Source of the DNA: CAZMGV01 sp964565925
Lineage (GTDB): Bacteria; JAGRBM01; JAHCIT01
Assembly: GCA_964565925.1 (NCBI GenBank)
Contig: CAZMGV010000013.1
Coordinates: 73,636 to 137,635, forward strand
Direction: 5' to 3'
DNA: 64,000 nt
Positions 30,056 to 40,900 of this stretch are shown here, one piece after another (positions within the stretch are counted from its first letter, which is position 1; every line of letters begins with the position of its first letter). Both the position numbers and the translations under genes were made by a program. The notes under the pieces are model-generated. The model did not search any database. It was not told the origin of the DNA and saw nothing but the letters and a program-made list of their open reading frames with translations.

Positions 30056-33000
30056 TTAACTCAAGTAGTCTTTCTTCGGGGCTGCGGGCGGTGTTTCGCC
30101 GGGTGTTCCGGCCGGCGTTTCCGGCTTCGGGGCCGCCTTTCGCCACAGGGCGTCGGCACTGAACGACTCCCAGCCCCACTTGAGCCAGCCGATCAGCGAC
30201 AGGGCGAGCCACAGCGCCCAGCCGAGCATCGCCACCCGGTAGACCCACATGGGGAGCGAGACGATTGTGGCGGAGGGCAGCGCCGACAGGCTCCGGTCGG
30301 CGAACCAGTTGAGATCCCAGCCCGCCGACCCGTTGCCGGTGATGTGCATCTCGGGCGGGCCGAGCAGCCCCTGTTCAATCGAGCCGAACAGCACACCGAA
30401 GGCGGCCAGTGTCATCAGTACGATCAGCACCTGGAGCCCGTTGAACGCCCAGTTGCGGGCGATCTCTTTCCCGTTGTCTCGGCGCCAGCCGAGCAGAACC
30501 AGCCAGACCGGTACAATGGCGGCGACAACCATCGGCGTCTGGGTGAGCCCGATGCCGAGCAGGAACCACTGGTAGTGCTTTACCGGCACGAAGCTGACGA
30601 GGCCGAGCGCCGCCGATACAAGCGCCATCACCAGCAGTAGGCTCCAGAACAGCACGGCGGGCCCGAGCCTCGGACCGGTCAGAAACAGGATCCAGCGGTT
30701 CTCCGGCACCTGGACCTTGAGCGAATGGTTGACGGAACCGGCGCCGGGGTCCGGCGCAGCGGTCGTGTAGCTTGTGCCGATCCCCGACGGGGCCCGCCAG
30801 TCGAGTTTCACCGAGTGGGTCCCGGGCGTGACCGGGATCTGGAGATTCCGACCGTCGGGCCGCAGCGGCTGGATCATGCCGTCGATGGCGACGGACAGAA
30901 GCTCGCTGCCGTCGGGCAGCGCGACCGTGTGCTGGCCGCCCCGGCTGCTCCGGTAGGTGAAGGCGAGCGAACCGTCGGCCGAGCGGTCGCCCGGTTTCAG
31001 GACGGCGCTGGAGTTGTCGATGGTGAAGGTCTGTCCGGAGACGCCTTCGGGGCGGGTGATCTCCAGTTCGACCTTCTCGCCGGGCCAGGGCCGCCACTCG
31101 GGAATCCACATTCCGGACGGATCGTGGTGGTGGATCGCCGGAATACCGGTCATCTCGACGTGCCAGATCGGGCTGGCGTTGAGCCGCCAGCTTTCGGTCC
31201 AGGAAACGCCGTCCGGCGCCGTCAGCGTCAGCTTGTCCGTCATCGGCAGGGTCGACTCCCAGACCACTTCCGGAGTCTGCGGCCCCAGGCTCACGATCAC
31301 CTTTCCGTTCTTCACGGTGATACCGGGGGTCGTCACCTGTTCGCCCGCGAGCAGCGGGACCTCGACGATCACGGCGGAACCACCGGGGGTCGCCCGCGAC
31401 GCGCGGTTCGACACCCGCCAGTCGAGACCCAGTTCAAGGGTCCGTTCGATCAGCAGGAACGGCGGGAGCTGGCTGCCGTCGAATCCGGCCGTGTCCTTGC
31501 CGGTCTTCTGCGTGTGCTCGCGGGTGAGCTGCAGGTTGCTGCTGGAGGTTCCGTCCTCGTTGACCCCGTCCACGGTCCAGCCCTGCGCACGGACATCCGT
31601 GTGACGGGGCGGGGACGGCAGCGGCAACTGCACCTGTTCGCGGGCGGGCAGGCGGCCCTCGATCTGGATCTGGTGCGCGCCCGGCTGGAGCTGAACCCAC
31701 AGCACCCCGTCGTCCGTCCGCAACAGCGGCGCGCTTGCACCGCCGTCCAGAAGCACCCTGTCGGGGGACCACTGGGACTGGCCCCCGGGAAGCGCCACGG
31801 CCGACGGCGCGGCGGACGAGGCTTCGAGCCTGATCCGGAGCGTGTCGCCGCTGACGTCGATCTGCATCCGCGAAACCACCGCGCACTCGGGGTTGCAGTC
31901 CCACGGTTCCAGCAGTTTTTCGCGCAGGCTGTTGAGCAGTTCGTCCGGCGGGAAACCCGACGGAGAGTCGGCCGCCCGCACGGGGCCAGCCGCCAGCAGG
32001 ACCAGAAGCAGCAGCGCAGCGGCTGCGTGGGCGGCCGCTGCGGGACCATTCGTGCCGGAACTCGAAGCAGCGCTGCGGAGCCGGTCGAGGCCGTCCCTGC
32101 CGCCCAGAATGCAGAAGAGGAGCATCGAGATCAGCGTCACGCGCGTGCAGGCGAGAATGAAGTTTATCCAGGGCGGCAGGATATAGAGCCGCAGGTCCTG
32201 TGCCTTGGTGACCGGGCCGTTCCATCCGAGCTGGATGGTCGTCCAGTTCCAGTTGGGCAGTCCCGGTCCGGTGTTGATTGATGCCTTGGGGTCGTACTGG
32301 GGCAGGCGCTGTGGAGTGCGCTGCGCCGGTTCATATACAACGGCGGAGGATTTAGCCTTGCTCGCGACAATACCAGCGATCCCTCCGCTGGCCCCTAGCG
32401 TGCCGGCCAGCTCCTGTTTCAGTTCAGTCTGGAACTTGCCGCGTTTGAACACCCTGCCTTCAGCGCGGGGGACCGCCTCGTCCGCAGCGTAGTTCTCGGC
32501 GGGTGCACCGGCCCCTGCGCCGGCGGCCTGAGAGGCCGGTGGAGAGGCTGGGGCCGCCGCAGGTGAACCCATCGTCTGTTCCGGAGCCCGCATCCCGGCG
32601 AGTCCGGGGAACGACGGGACGTCTTCGGTTTTGCGCAGCGACGGATACATGGCCGAGCGGAGCTGCCTGACGAAGAACGGCAGCGAGATCATCAGGAGCG
32701 CGGCCAGGGCGCCGACCCGGGCGGCGGCGACGAGCTTGCGGAAGCCGTTGTCCGGCAGCGCCCGGTGGAGCGCCTCGGCTCCGGCGATGACGATCCAGAT
32801 CCAGACGGGCGCGTCGGCTTCGGTGAAGGTGATCGTGAACGCCGCGAACGCCAGCGCGCCCCACCTTCTGCCCCAGAGTTTCAGGAACGCCAGCGCCGTC
32901 ACCAGCACGCCGAAGAAGTCGAGCAGCGACCACCGCTCGATCCACGAGTTCGACACCTTGTCGGCGCCGCCCGCGTGCAGGAGCCGGAAGCCGGGCGGAA

Positions 33001-34348
33001 GTTCCAGAGTGGCCGACAGGTTCGACACGTCGTGGTCCCAGCCCACGGCAGGCAGGGAGACCGGCCGGCCTGCGAAGCGGCTGTCCGCCTCCAGATAGAC
33101 CTGGCCCTGGCGGATCTCGACGCCCGCATTCGGGGAACCGGAGCGGCGGCTCACGACCTGGTCTTCGCCGTTTACGGCGGCGCGGCCCAGTTCGAAGGGC
33201 GGGGCGATCTCGAGCCGTGAGCTGCGCTTCACGGTTCCGTTAAGAATATCCCGGAACGTGTAACCGCCGCCGTCGAAGTCGAGCCAGATCCGGCGGGTGA
33301 GGCCGATCTGGTCCGGGGCGGGGTCCGAGTCGCCGCGGCGGATCTCGGTGAGTTTCATCGTGTCGCCCGGCGCCAGCCGGTAGGCCGGCAGGTGCCGCCA
33401 TTCGGGCGGGAGCGTCGTCTGCGTCGGATCGATGGAGGCAAGCCCTTCCACATTGGCGAGCCGCAGGTCGCTGCGGGCCTCGAAAGCCCAGAGCTCTTCG
33501 GCGGGCCACGGGGGTTTGGCCTCGGGCAGTTTCAGCTCGTTCGTCACGCCGCCGCCGTGCCGCGCCGTCACGGTCACCTGCCAGTTGCCGGGGCGAATCT
33601 GCACTTTCAGCGTGCCGTCCTTCTCGATTCGCGCCGGCACCCCGCTCGACACGTCCATCGGAATGAAACCGGGAAGCAGCGGCCCGGCCAGCACGATCTC
33701 GCGGCCCTTGCCGGCCACGTTCAGGTCGAGGCGCGTAGTCACCCTGAGCGGGATGTCGTCGGAGACGAGCCGGTAGGCGCGTATGTCGAGGTAGTCGGCG
33801 GTGGGGCCTTCCGTTTCCGCCTTCTGGAGCCACACGCGGCCTTCCTCGTCGCGGACCGGGAAGGCGACCGGTTTGCCGTTGAGCTGCAGGGTCACGAGAC
33901 CGACACCGGACGGTACCGGCAGTGAGTCGGGTTGCGCGGGCCAGGCGAACTCGCCCGTGACCGTGTGAGTGCCGGGCTGGAGGGTGAGTTGCGGCAGTTC
34001 GTCTACGGCGGTGACGGCGGCCGGTTTGCCGTCCGACTTCACGCCGACGGGCCAGTACTGCCCGTCGCCGGGGAGTTCGACCCGGGCCTCCTTATAGACA
34101 GTCCAGGTCTGGCTGAAGGTGCCGCCCTTTGCGTCCAGTTTCAGGTCCAGCCGTGACGGCCATGCGCACCGGGTCTCGCCGTTTCCGGAAAGGAAGGGGC
34201 AGGTCTCCGCCTCGTGGCCGCGCATCACCCAGCCGGTCCAGGACCTCAGCGGTTCCGGAACTTCGGCGGGTTTCAGCGGATCGGCGTGCGCCGTCGTTGA
34301 GGCAATCAGGAGAGTCAGGAGTGCAAAAGCGTGAAAGGCAGATCGCAT
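30056..34348 (-). CDS. Very large exported membrane protein with internal duplication, unknown function
   Basis: I do not recognise a family. The 1430-residue product starts at the ATG with GGAG 8 bases upstream; the open frame continues far upstream, but that part overlaps ndh and is a shadow. Order: signal peptide (MRSAFHAFALLTLLIASTTAHA); a beta-rich periplasmic half (~25-485); hydrophobic segments (~490-580); a Pro/Ala-rich disordered stretch (~600-650); another membrane segment (~755-780) and an Ala/Leu-rich segment before a second beta-rich half (~830-1260); and four to five membrane segments at the C-terminus. The halves are related: each begins with a Cys pair and an SR(L/M)-x(2) beta strand, then (L/V)QLQPGAH-like or LTLQPGTH segments and PVTPG(T)H strands. 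It is flanked by rfbA and ndh. Confidence 0.8.
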   Translation of the reverse strand: MRSAFHAFALLTLLIASTTAHADPLKPAEVPEPLRSWTGWVMRGHEAETCPFLSGNGETRCAWPSRLDLKLDAKGGTFSQTWTVYKEARVELPGDGQYWPVGVKSDGKPAAVTAVDELPQLTLQPGTHTVTGEFAWPAQPDSLPVPSGVGLVTLQLNGKPVAFPVRDEEGRVWLQKAETEGPTADYLDIRAYRLVSDDIPLRVTTRLDLNVAGKGREIVLAGPLLPGFIPMDVSSGVPARIEKDGTLKVQIRPGNWQVTVTARHGGGVTNELKLPEAKPPWPAEELWAFEARSDLRLANVEGLASIDPTQTTLPPEWRHLPAYRLAPGDTMKLTEIRRGDSDPAPDQIGLTRRIWLDFDGGGYTFRDILNGTVKRSSRLEIAPPFELGRAAVNGEDQVVSRRSGSPNAGVEIRQGQVYLEADSRFAGRPVSLPAVGWDHDVSNLSATLELPPGFRLLHAGGADKVSNSWIERWSLLDFFGVLVTALAFLKLWGRRWGALAFAAFTITFTEADAPVWIWIVIAGAEALHRALPDNGFRKLVAAARVGALAALLMISLPFFVRQLRSAMYPSLRKTEDVPSFPGLAGMRAPEQTMGSPAAAPASPPASQAAGAGAGAPAENYAADEAVPRAEGRVFKRGKFQTELKQELAGTLGASGGIAGIVASKAKSSAVVYEPAQRTPQRLPQYDPKASINTGPGLPNWNWTTIQLGWNGPVTKAQDLRLYILPPWINFILACTRVTLISMLLFCILGGRDGLDRLRSAASSSGTNGPAAAAHAAAALLLLVLLAAGPVRAADSPSGFPPDELLNSLREKLLEPWDCNPECAVVSRMQIDVSGDTLRIRLEASSAAPSAVALPGGQSQWSPDRVLLDGGASAPLLRTDDGVLWVQLQPGAHQIQIEGRLPAREQVQLPLPSPPRHTDVRAQGWTVDGVNEDGTSSSNLQLTREHTQKTGKDTAGFDGSQLPPFLLIERTLELGLDWRVSNRASRATPGGSAVIVEVPLLAGEQVTTPGITVKNGKVIVSLGPQTPEVVWESTLPMTDKLTLTAPDGVSWTESWRLNASPIWHVEMTGIPAIHHHDPSGMWIPEWRPWPGEKVELEITRPEGVSGQTFTIDNSSAVLKPGDRSADGSLAFTYRSSRGGQHTVALPDGSELLSVAIDGMIQPLRPDGRNLQIPVTPGTHSVKLDWRAPSGIGTSYTTAAPDPGAGSVNHSLKVQVPENRWILFLTGPRLGPAVLFWSLLLVMALVSAALGLVSFVPVKHYQWFLLGIGLTQTPMVVAAIVPVWLVLLGWRRDNGKEIARNWAFNGLQVLIVLMTLAAFGVLFGSIEQGLLGPPEMHITGNGSAGWDLNWFADRSLSALPSATIVSLPMWVYRVAMLGWALWLALSLIGWLKWGWESFSADALWRKAAPKPETPAGTPGETPPAAPKKDYLS

Positions 34349-34473
34349 AGGGGCTCCATCTGATTCGGCGGTAATGGAAAAGGACCGGGTCGTATTTGCC
34401 AAATCTGGCGCAAAGCGGCGGCGGGTTCCAACAGCCGTGAACGAACTTTCACCGGAATTTATTGACAGGTCCG

Positions 34474-35772
34474 TTACCGGGCCGGGCGATCGTCCCCGGT
34501 CACAATCCGCGCACCCCGGCGGAACGTGAGATACGCCCACGCCCAGTTGATCATCACGATGATCCGGTTGCGGAAACCGATCAGGAAGAAGATGTGGATC
34601 GCCAGCCACGCGAACCACGCGGTGAAGCCGGTGAGTTTCATCCCCTGAATGTCGGCGACCGCCGACTTGCGCCCGATGGTGGCTAATGACCCCTTGTCGA
34701 AATAGCGGAACGGTTCGGTTCGATGGCCCCCGATCAGCTTCAGGATGTTCCGTGCCGCGTGCGGCCCTTCCTGCATGGCGGCGGGGGCGACGCCGGGGAC
34801 CGGTTTTCCGTCCTGCTCGAAGGCGACGATGTCTCCGGCGGCGAAAATCTCCGGGTAGCCGGGGACCGACAGGTCTTTCTCGACGATAATCCGCCCGGCG
34901 CGGTCCAGCGGGACGCCGAGCGACTTCGCGATGGGTGACGCCTGCACACCGGCGGCCCACAGCACCGTTTTTGTGGCGATCCGCTCGGTGCCGGAGCCGC
35001 TAGAGACGCCTGAGCCAGCCGTCAGCAGTTCGACACCGTGTCCGTCGATACCGGTCACCTTCGCGCCGGTGCGGACCTCGACGCCCAGTGCCTTGAGCTG
35101 CCGCACGGCGCTCTCCGACAGCTCCGGCACGAAGGGCGGGAGCACGCGCGGGGCGCCTTCGATCAGGATCACCCGTGCATCGGCCGGGTTGATGCGGCGG
35201 AAGTCGCCCTTGAGCGTGTGCTTTGCGATTTCGCTTAAAGCCCCCGCGAGTTCGACACCCGTGGGGCCCGCGCCGATCACGGCGAACGTCAGCCACTCGG
35301 TCCGTTTCACCGGGTCGGATTCCCGTTCCGCCTCTTCGTAGGCCATGAACACCCGGCGGCGTATCTCGAACGCGTCGTCCAGGGTCTTGAGTCCCGGCGC
35401 GAACGGCGCCCATTGGTCGTTGCCGAAATAGGAGTGCGTCGCCCCGGTGGCAATCAGCAGGTAGTCGTAATCCAGCGTGCCGTCCTTGAGATTTATCCGC
35501 TTCGCCTTCGGGTCGATGCCGGTGACATCGCCGAGCAGCACGGTCGTGTTCTTCTGGCTGGAAAGCACTTCGCGGATCGGTGCGGCGATATCGGGTGCGC
35601 CAAGGCCCGCTGTCGCCACCTGGTAGAGTAGCGGCTGGAACAGGTGGTGGTTCTTGCGGTCCAGTACGGTCACGTCCGCACGGGTGTGCCTGAGCACCCG
35701 GGCCGCATAGAGTCCCCCGAATCCGCCGCCCAGAATGACGATGCGGGGAAGGCGGTCAGCGGCCGGCTGCAT
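34474..35772 (-). CDS. ndh: NAD(P)/FAD-dependent oxidoreductase, type II NADH dehydrogenase-like
   Basis: A 432-residue flavoprotein with FAD fold IVILGGGFGGLYAARVL, then KNHHLFQPLLYQVATAGL, typical of NDH-2, and a second dinucleotide fold AVIGAGPTGVELAGALSE for NADH. Substrate/FAD contacts include LWAAGVQASPIAKSLG and FAAGDIVAF. The C-terminal hydrophobic/amphipathic helix (FTAWFAWLAIHIFFLIGFRN) anchors such enzymes to the membrane, where they reduce quinone without pumping protons. It overlaps the corA end by 17 bp on the same strand. Confidence 0.93.
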   Translation of the reverse strand: MQPAADRLPRIVILGGGFGGLYAARVLRHTRADVTVLDRKNHHLFQPLLYQVATAGLGAPDIAAPIREVLSSQKNTTVLLGDVTGIDPKAKRINLKDGTLDYDYLLIATGATHSYFGNDQWAPFAPGLKTLDDAFEIRRRVFMAYEEAERESDPVKRTEWLTFAVIGAGPTGVELAGALSEIAKHTLKGDFRRINPADARVILIEGAPRVLPPFVPELSESAVRQLKALGVEVRTGAKVTGIDGHGVELLTAGSGVSSGSGTERIATKTVLWAAGVQASPIAKSLGVPLDRAGRIIVEKDLSVPGYPEIFAAGDIVAFEQDGKPVPGVAPAAMQEGPHAARNILKLIGGHRTEPFRYFDKGSLATIGRKSAVADIQGMKLTGFTAWFAWLAIHIFFLIGFRNRIIVMINWAWAYLTFRRGARIVTGDDRPAR

Positions 35773-36928
35773 CTTTGGGTGACTCCGGGGGCGGCGCCGG
35801 TTCGGGCTTGGGATCAGTGAGCCAGCCCTTTCTCCAGAAATAGACGACCAGCCCCATGGAGACGGCGAACATGACCGACAGGGTAAACATATATCCGTAT
35901 TTCCACTCGAGTTCCGGCATGTTCCACGGGGACGAGTGCGGATCGAAGTTCATACCGTAGACACCGGCGATGAAGTTGAGCGGAATGAAGATGGTCGAGA
36001 TGATCGTGAGCACCTTCATGATCTCGTTCATCCGGTTGCTGACGCTCGAGAGATAGATGTCCATGAGGTCGGAACCCAGTTCGCGGTAGGTCTCCGTGAG
36101 ATCGAGCGCCTGTACCGTGTGGTCGGCGCAGTCGCGCAGGTAGACGCGGGTCTGCGGACTGATGAGCGCGTGATCCTCCCGGAGCAGCGTGCTCATGGCG
36201 TCGCGCATCGGCCACAGCACGCGCCGCAGGGTCATCAGGTCCCGCTTCTCGGAGTGGATCCGTTCGACCGTTCGCCGGGTGGGTTTCATGACGACCTCGT
36301 CCTCCAGGGTGTCGAGCCGTTCGCCTAACTGCTCGAGCAGCGGAAAGTAGCGGTCGATGGCCGTGTCGAGGATCGAGTAGGCGAGGTAGTCGGGACCGTT
36401 CAGCCGGTGCCGGTTGCCGGGGGCGCGGATCCGGTTGCGCAGCGACTCGAGACTATCGGGGCTGCGCTCCTCGAACGAGACCACGAAGCCGTTGCCGAGA
36501 AAAACGCTGAGCTGTTCGGTTTCGAACGTGCCCGCGCGGCCGGGAAGGCGGACGACCATGAAGACCAGATCGCCGTAATGCTCTACCTTCGGGCGCTGGT
36601 TGCCGTCGGCGACGTCTTCGAGCGCCAGCGGATGGAGACCGAACTGTTCGCCCATTGCCTGCAGCGTTTTCGTGTCCCGCGTGCCGATGACGTGCGCCCA
36701 GGTGACCCGGTGGGACGCCGAAAGCGGCTTCACCTCGCGCGGGTCGGCGACGTCCTTTTCGACGATGCCGTCCGGACCGTAGGCCGTGACGATAATTCGG
36801 GATGTCTCGGCGTCGGGATAGGGGATCAGCACGCCGGGCGAGGTGCCCGGCGCCGTCCTGATCAGGCGCTTGCGCTCGCGGCGGCGCTGCCGTGCGTTTC
36901 TGGCGGTTTTGCCGTTGAGATCGGACAT
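35756..36928 (-). CDS. corA: CorA-family magnesium/cobalt transporter
   Basis: A 390-residue pentameric divalent-cation channel. A large cytosolic domain is followed by two C-terminal membrane segments with the diagnostic YGMNF after the first (IISTIFIPLNFIAGVYGMNF). The ATG at 36928 is preferred because GGAG lies 5 bases upstream; a GTG six bases earlier (36934) has no spacing from that site. The basic N-terminus and Pro-rich C-terminus are disordered. It precedes ndh with overlap, and is divergent from the TerC-family gene. Confidence 0.94.
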   Translation of the reverse strand: MSDLNGKTARNARQRRRERKRLIRTAPGTSPGVLIPYPDAETSRIIVTAYGPDGIVEKDVADPREVKPLSASHRVTWAHVIGTRDTKTLQAMGEQFGLHPLALEDVADGNQRPKVEHYGDLVFMVVRLPGRAGTFETEQLSVFLGNGFVVSFEERSPDSLESLRNRIRAPGNRHRLNGPDYLAYSILDTAIDRYFPLLEQLGERLDTLEDEVVMKPTRRTVERIHSEKRDLMTLRRVLWPMRDAMSTLLREDHALISPQTRVYLRDCADHTVQALDLTETYRELGSDLMDIYLSSVSNRMNEIMKVLTIISTIFIPLNFIAGVYGMNFDPHSSPWNMPELEWKYGYMFTLSVMFAVSMGLVVYFWRKGWLTDPKPEPAPPPESPKDAAGR

Positions 36929-37050
36929 GCACACTCCGCCGCCTCTGGGGCCGGCCGGAAGCCGTCAAGCCGCAAATATTGGCATTAATGTGACTGGCGG
37001 TTGATTTGGTTCCAGAGCGTTAATTACTTGGACCGGGCGAGGATTTCCAC

Positions 37051-37779
37051 ATGGACGGACTGCTGACGGCCGAGAACCTGATCGCCCTGGTCACCCTGAC
37101 GACGCTCGAGATCGTGCTGGGCATCGACAATATCGTGTTTATCGCGATCCTGACGGGCCGGCTGCCGGAGGCCGAGCGGCCACGCGCGCGCAGCATCGGG
37201 CTGTCGGTCGCCATGGGGACCCGGATCCTGCTCCTGCTGGGCATCGGCTGGGTGGCCCGGCTGACCACGCCGCTGTTCACGCTGCTGGATCACGGTGTCT
37301 CGGGCCGCGACCTGATCCTGCTGATCGGGGGGCTGTTTCTGCTGGGCAAGGCGACCCACGAGATTCATGAAAAGATGGAAGGCCCCAAGGGGCACATCTC
37401 CGGGCAGAACCTGGCTGCGAGCTTTTCCGGCGTGATCGCCCAGATCGCCGTGATCGACATGGTGTTCTCGCTGGACTCGGTTATCACGGCCGTCGGCATG
37501 GCGAAACATCTCTACGTGATGATCGCCGCCGTCGTGATCGCCGTCGCCGTCATGATGGTGTTCTCGGGCCGCATCAGCGACTTCATCGAACACCACCCGA
37601 CGCTGAAAGTGCTGGCGCTGTCGTTCCTGCTCATGATCGGCGTGATGCTGGTCATGGAAGGGCTCGGCAAGCACGTCGAGAAGGGGTACGTCTACTTCGC
37701 CATGGCGTTCTCGCTGGGCGTCGAGATCGTCAACATCCGCGTGAAACTGGCCCACGAGAAGAAGGCGATGGCGGGGTAG
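37051..37779 (+). CDS. TerC-family integral membrane protein
   Basis: A 242-residue protein with about seven membrane segments. The two conserved acidic motifs LEIVLGIDNIVF and DMVFSLDSVITAVG mark the TerC/Alx family, whose members handle metal ions, notably manganese export, and are linked to tellurite resistance in other hosts. I looked for a manganese riboswitch in the 120 bp upstream and saw none. About 177 bp of gene-free sequence follow before the end of the VWA gene. Confidence 0.93.
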   Translation: MDGLLTAENLIALVTLTTLEIVLGIDNIVFIAILTGRLPEAERPRARSIGLSVAMGTRILLLLGIGWVARLTTPLFTLLDHGVSGRDLILLIGGLFLLGKATHEIHEKMEGPKGHISGQNLAASFSGVIAQIAVIDMVFSLDSVITAVGMAKHLYVMIAAVVIAVAVMMVFSGRISDFIEHHPTLKVLALSFLLMIGVMLVMEGLGKHVEKGYVYFAMAFSLGVEIVNIRVKLAHEKKAMAG

Positions 37780-37956
37780 ACATGCAGGCGGCGGCTGATC
37801 TTGGATTGAGGGGGCATGACTTCTCTCCCGCCTTTTCAGGCACTGGGGTGGACCCATTTCCACTGCAAAAGCGTGCCACAGGTGTGTGCCGGGTAGTGAC
37901 AGAGTAAAATTCAGGGCGGGAAACCGGGAAAGGAAGGGGTTTAGATAATCTGATCT

Positions 37957-40900
37957 CTACCGCGTGATCGACCTGTACACCCTCGGCAGCACGACGGGCA
38001 GGTCGCGGATCCGGTCGATGACGAGATAGGCGTCCTCGGGGCACATCTGTTTCAGGTAGTCGTAACCGGCCTTGTCCACGGTGATGCAGAAGGTGTGGAC
38101 GCCGGCGCGGGTGGCTTCTTCAAGGGCCAGCCGAGTGTCCAGTAACGAATAGTTCTCGTCGGTGCGGTCCTCGCCGTAGTCGGAGTCCTGCGGGTAGCCG
38201 TCCGAGAGCATGATTAAAGTCCGGTACCGCGCCTCCATGCCGCGCAGCTTCTCGATCGAGTGGCGGATCGCCGCGCCCATGCGGGTCGACTGCTGCGGCT
38301 TGATGCCGCCGATCTTGCCTTTCACCTTCTCGGAATACGCCTCGCCGAACTCCTTCACCTTGTAGACGTCCACGCGGTCGCGGCCGTAGCCGGAAAAGCC
38401 GTAAATGGCGTAGTCGTCGCCCAGATAGTTGAGCGCCTGGCTCATGACGACCAGCGCTTCCTTTTGAAGATCAAGGACGGTTTTCTTCGCCGCGAAGGCC
38501 CCTTCCTGAACGGGACTGGCGGGCAAATTCCCGAACCGGGGATCGCTCCAGAGGCCGGTCGTGGCCTCTTTCGAATCCGGTTTCGGCGCCGCTGCGCTGG
38601 CAGCCATGGTGGGGGCGGGCGGTTGCTCGTCGTCGGGGACTTTCTCACCGGTGGACGCGCTCATGTCGATCAGAAAAAGCGCGGCGACCTCGCGCTCCTG
38701 CTTGCGCCGCTGCGTGTAGATGCGCTCCGGCATGGGGAGCCCCTGCCGCTTGTCGGCGATGGCCTCGACCACCGTGTTCAGGTCGATCTCCTCGCCGTCG
38801 GGCAGGCGGTATTCCTTCTTGAGCAGTTCGGGACGGATCGCCTCGAACTGCCGGATCACCTTGGAAATCAGTCCGGCGTTTTCGGCCAGCGCCCGGTCCA
38901 CGAACTCGGTGTTCTCGTTATCGACGGTCTTTTCGCGCACCGTGCACCAGGCGTGCCGGTAGTCGGACAACTTGTGGTCCCACTCGTCGTAACGGAACGC
39001 GTCGTCGTACCGCTCGTCCAGCGTGTCCAGCCGCGCCATGCGCTTGATCTCCTGCTGGAACTCCTGCAGGAGCTCGGGGATCTGGTCCGGGTGCTCGCGG
39101 GCGGTCTGCTTCACACGGTCCATGTCGAACATGGACGCGAACAGCCCCTGTCCGCCGGCTTCTTCGTCGGGACCCATCGGCAGGAAACTCAGCTCGTCGT
39201 CGCCCAGCCATGAGGCGATCTCCTCGGGCTTCATCATCTCGATGGTGCCCATGAGCCGCTTCACGATGTCGATGGCGCCGTCCGCCTGGAATCGGCGCTG
39301 GATCTCCTCGGGGTTCAGCTCGCCGTGAAAGCGCACCGGCTCGGCCTTGTCGTAGTCGCCGTCGAAGTCGGGAGCCTTGCGGTCCGGACCCTTGCCGGAG
39401 CGGGGCGGAGCGTTCGCCATGGGCTGATCGGGATCGGGTTCGCCTGCCTCACCCGCTTCCTCTGTCATTTCGCCGGTAGCCTCTTCGCCCTCGGCCAGTT
39501 CGTCCTCGATCTGCTGGCTGACGCGGGTATCGAGCAGCATGGAAAACAGCCGGTAGATCTCGGCCGTCTTCACGGCGCTGTGCTCGACGGTGGTGTCGGG
39601 GCGTTTCAGTTCCACGAACATCGCCCGCAGGTTCTGGAACTGTTCCTCGATCTCCATCCGTTCGGGCGTCATGGTCTCGTCGGTCTCGCCTTCGGCGACC
39701 AGCGTCTCGCGCCCCAGCGACAGATGGACTGCCAGTTCGACCAGCGCGCCCACGGGGGTGAACCGCCGCTCGCCCACTCCTCCGGTCAGCGACCGGCGCG
39801 CGAGTTCGGTTGTGCGGAGCCAGCCGATGTCGTCGCGCAGTCCCGGATAGTTTGCGATTATCGCTTCGTCGATCCGGTAGTTCTCGAGCAGCAAAAAGAG
39901 ATCTTTGGCCAGCTGCATGCGCGGGAACTGGACGAAAAACTTGTCGAGGTCGCTGCCGCCTATAGGTCCGCCCTTCGAATAGTCGGTCACCTTGATGATC
40001 CAGCTCCGCAGTTTCGCCATCTTCTGGAGCTGGAACTCGAACGTGCCGAACTCGAAGAACCCGCACTGGTGTGCGCACATGACCCGGAACACCCGCCGGT
40101 TGGCGTCGCGGGAGCCGTGCTCGAACACCAGCGCTGGCAGATAGATCTTCTCGCCGTCGGTCGTGGGAAGGAGCTTGCCCTTCTGCCAGTCGAGCGGCAC
40201 GAGCGGGATTTCGCGGCCGGTCAGACCTTGCGCGTAAAGCCGGAGCGACCGGGTGATCTCCTCGAACCTGACCCCCTGAACATACGCTTCCAGCGAGGCC
40301 CGGGCCGATTTGGAGGACAGCTTGAAATGCGCCTCGGCGCGGACGGGACTTCCGGCCAGCAGCCGCTCGCCGTCTTCCACCCACTGGGTGAACTCGTCCG
40401 GGCCGACCAGACGCAGCACTTCGGCCATCGATTCAAGCAGTCCCAGCGCCGCCTGCGGAGACACCTGCATGATCCGCCGTGCGGCGGCGGCGACCTGCTC
40501 GTAGCGCTGGTCGCCCGGGCCGGCCAGGTCCGAGTCGTCGGCGGTGGCGAGCATCTTGCGCATCACCGACGCGCAGCCCTCCGACGAGGTCAGCACGAGC
40601 TGCGCGAGAATCGGCGCGATCACCCGGAACTTTCCGGACAGCCGTCTGATGCAGTCGGCGGTGAGCCGCCGGTATTCCATGAATTTTTCCGGATGATGCG
40701 TGGCGACGGCGGCGAGCAGTTCGAGTCGCGCGCTCTGGATTGTTTCCGGCAGTTTTGTGTCGAGCGGCTCGCCGCAGAAATCCTGTGCGAGGCTTCCGGC
40801 CCGGAACGCGAGGCGCGACGCCGTCTCGCACCAGAACTGGAAGCTCCGGTCGGGCAGGAACGATGCCGCCTCGGCCGCGCCATCGAGGATCATTTCGAGC

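Noticed and set aside
30725..32281. 518-codon plus-strand frame within the large membrane-protein gene
   Set aside because: Antisense shadow; the minus-strand gene has a signal peptide, ribosome site and consistent domains.
34349..34960. 204-codon N-terminal extension of the giant membrane protein
   Set aside because: It overlaps ndh in antisense-like composition; the ATG at 34348 has GGAG and begins a signal peptide.
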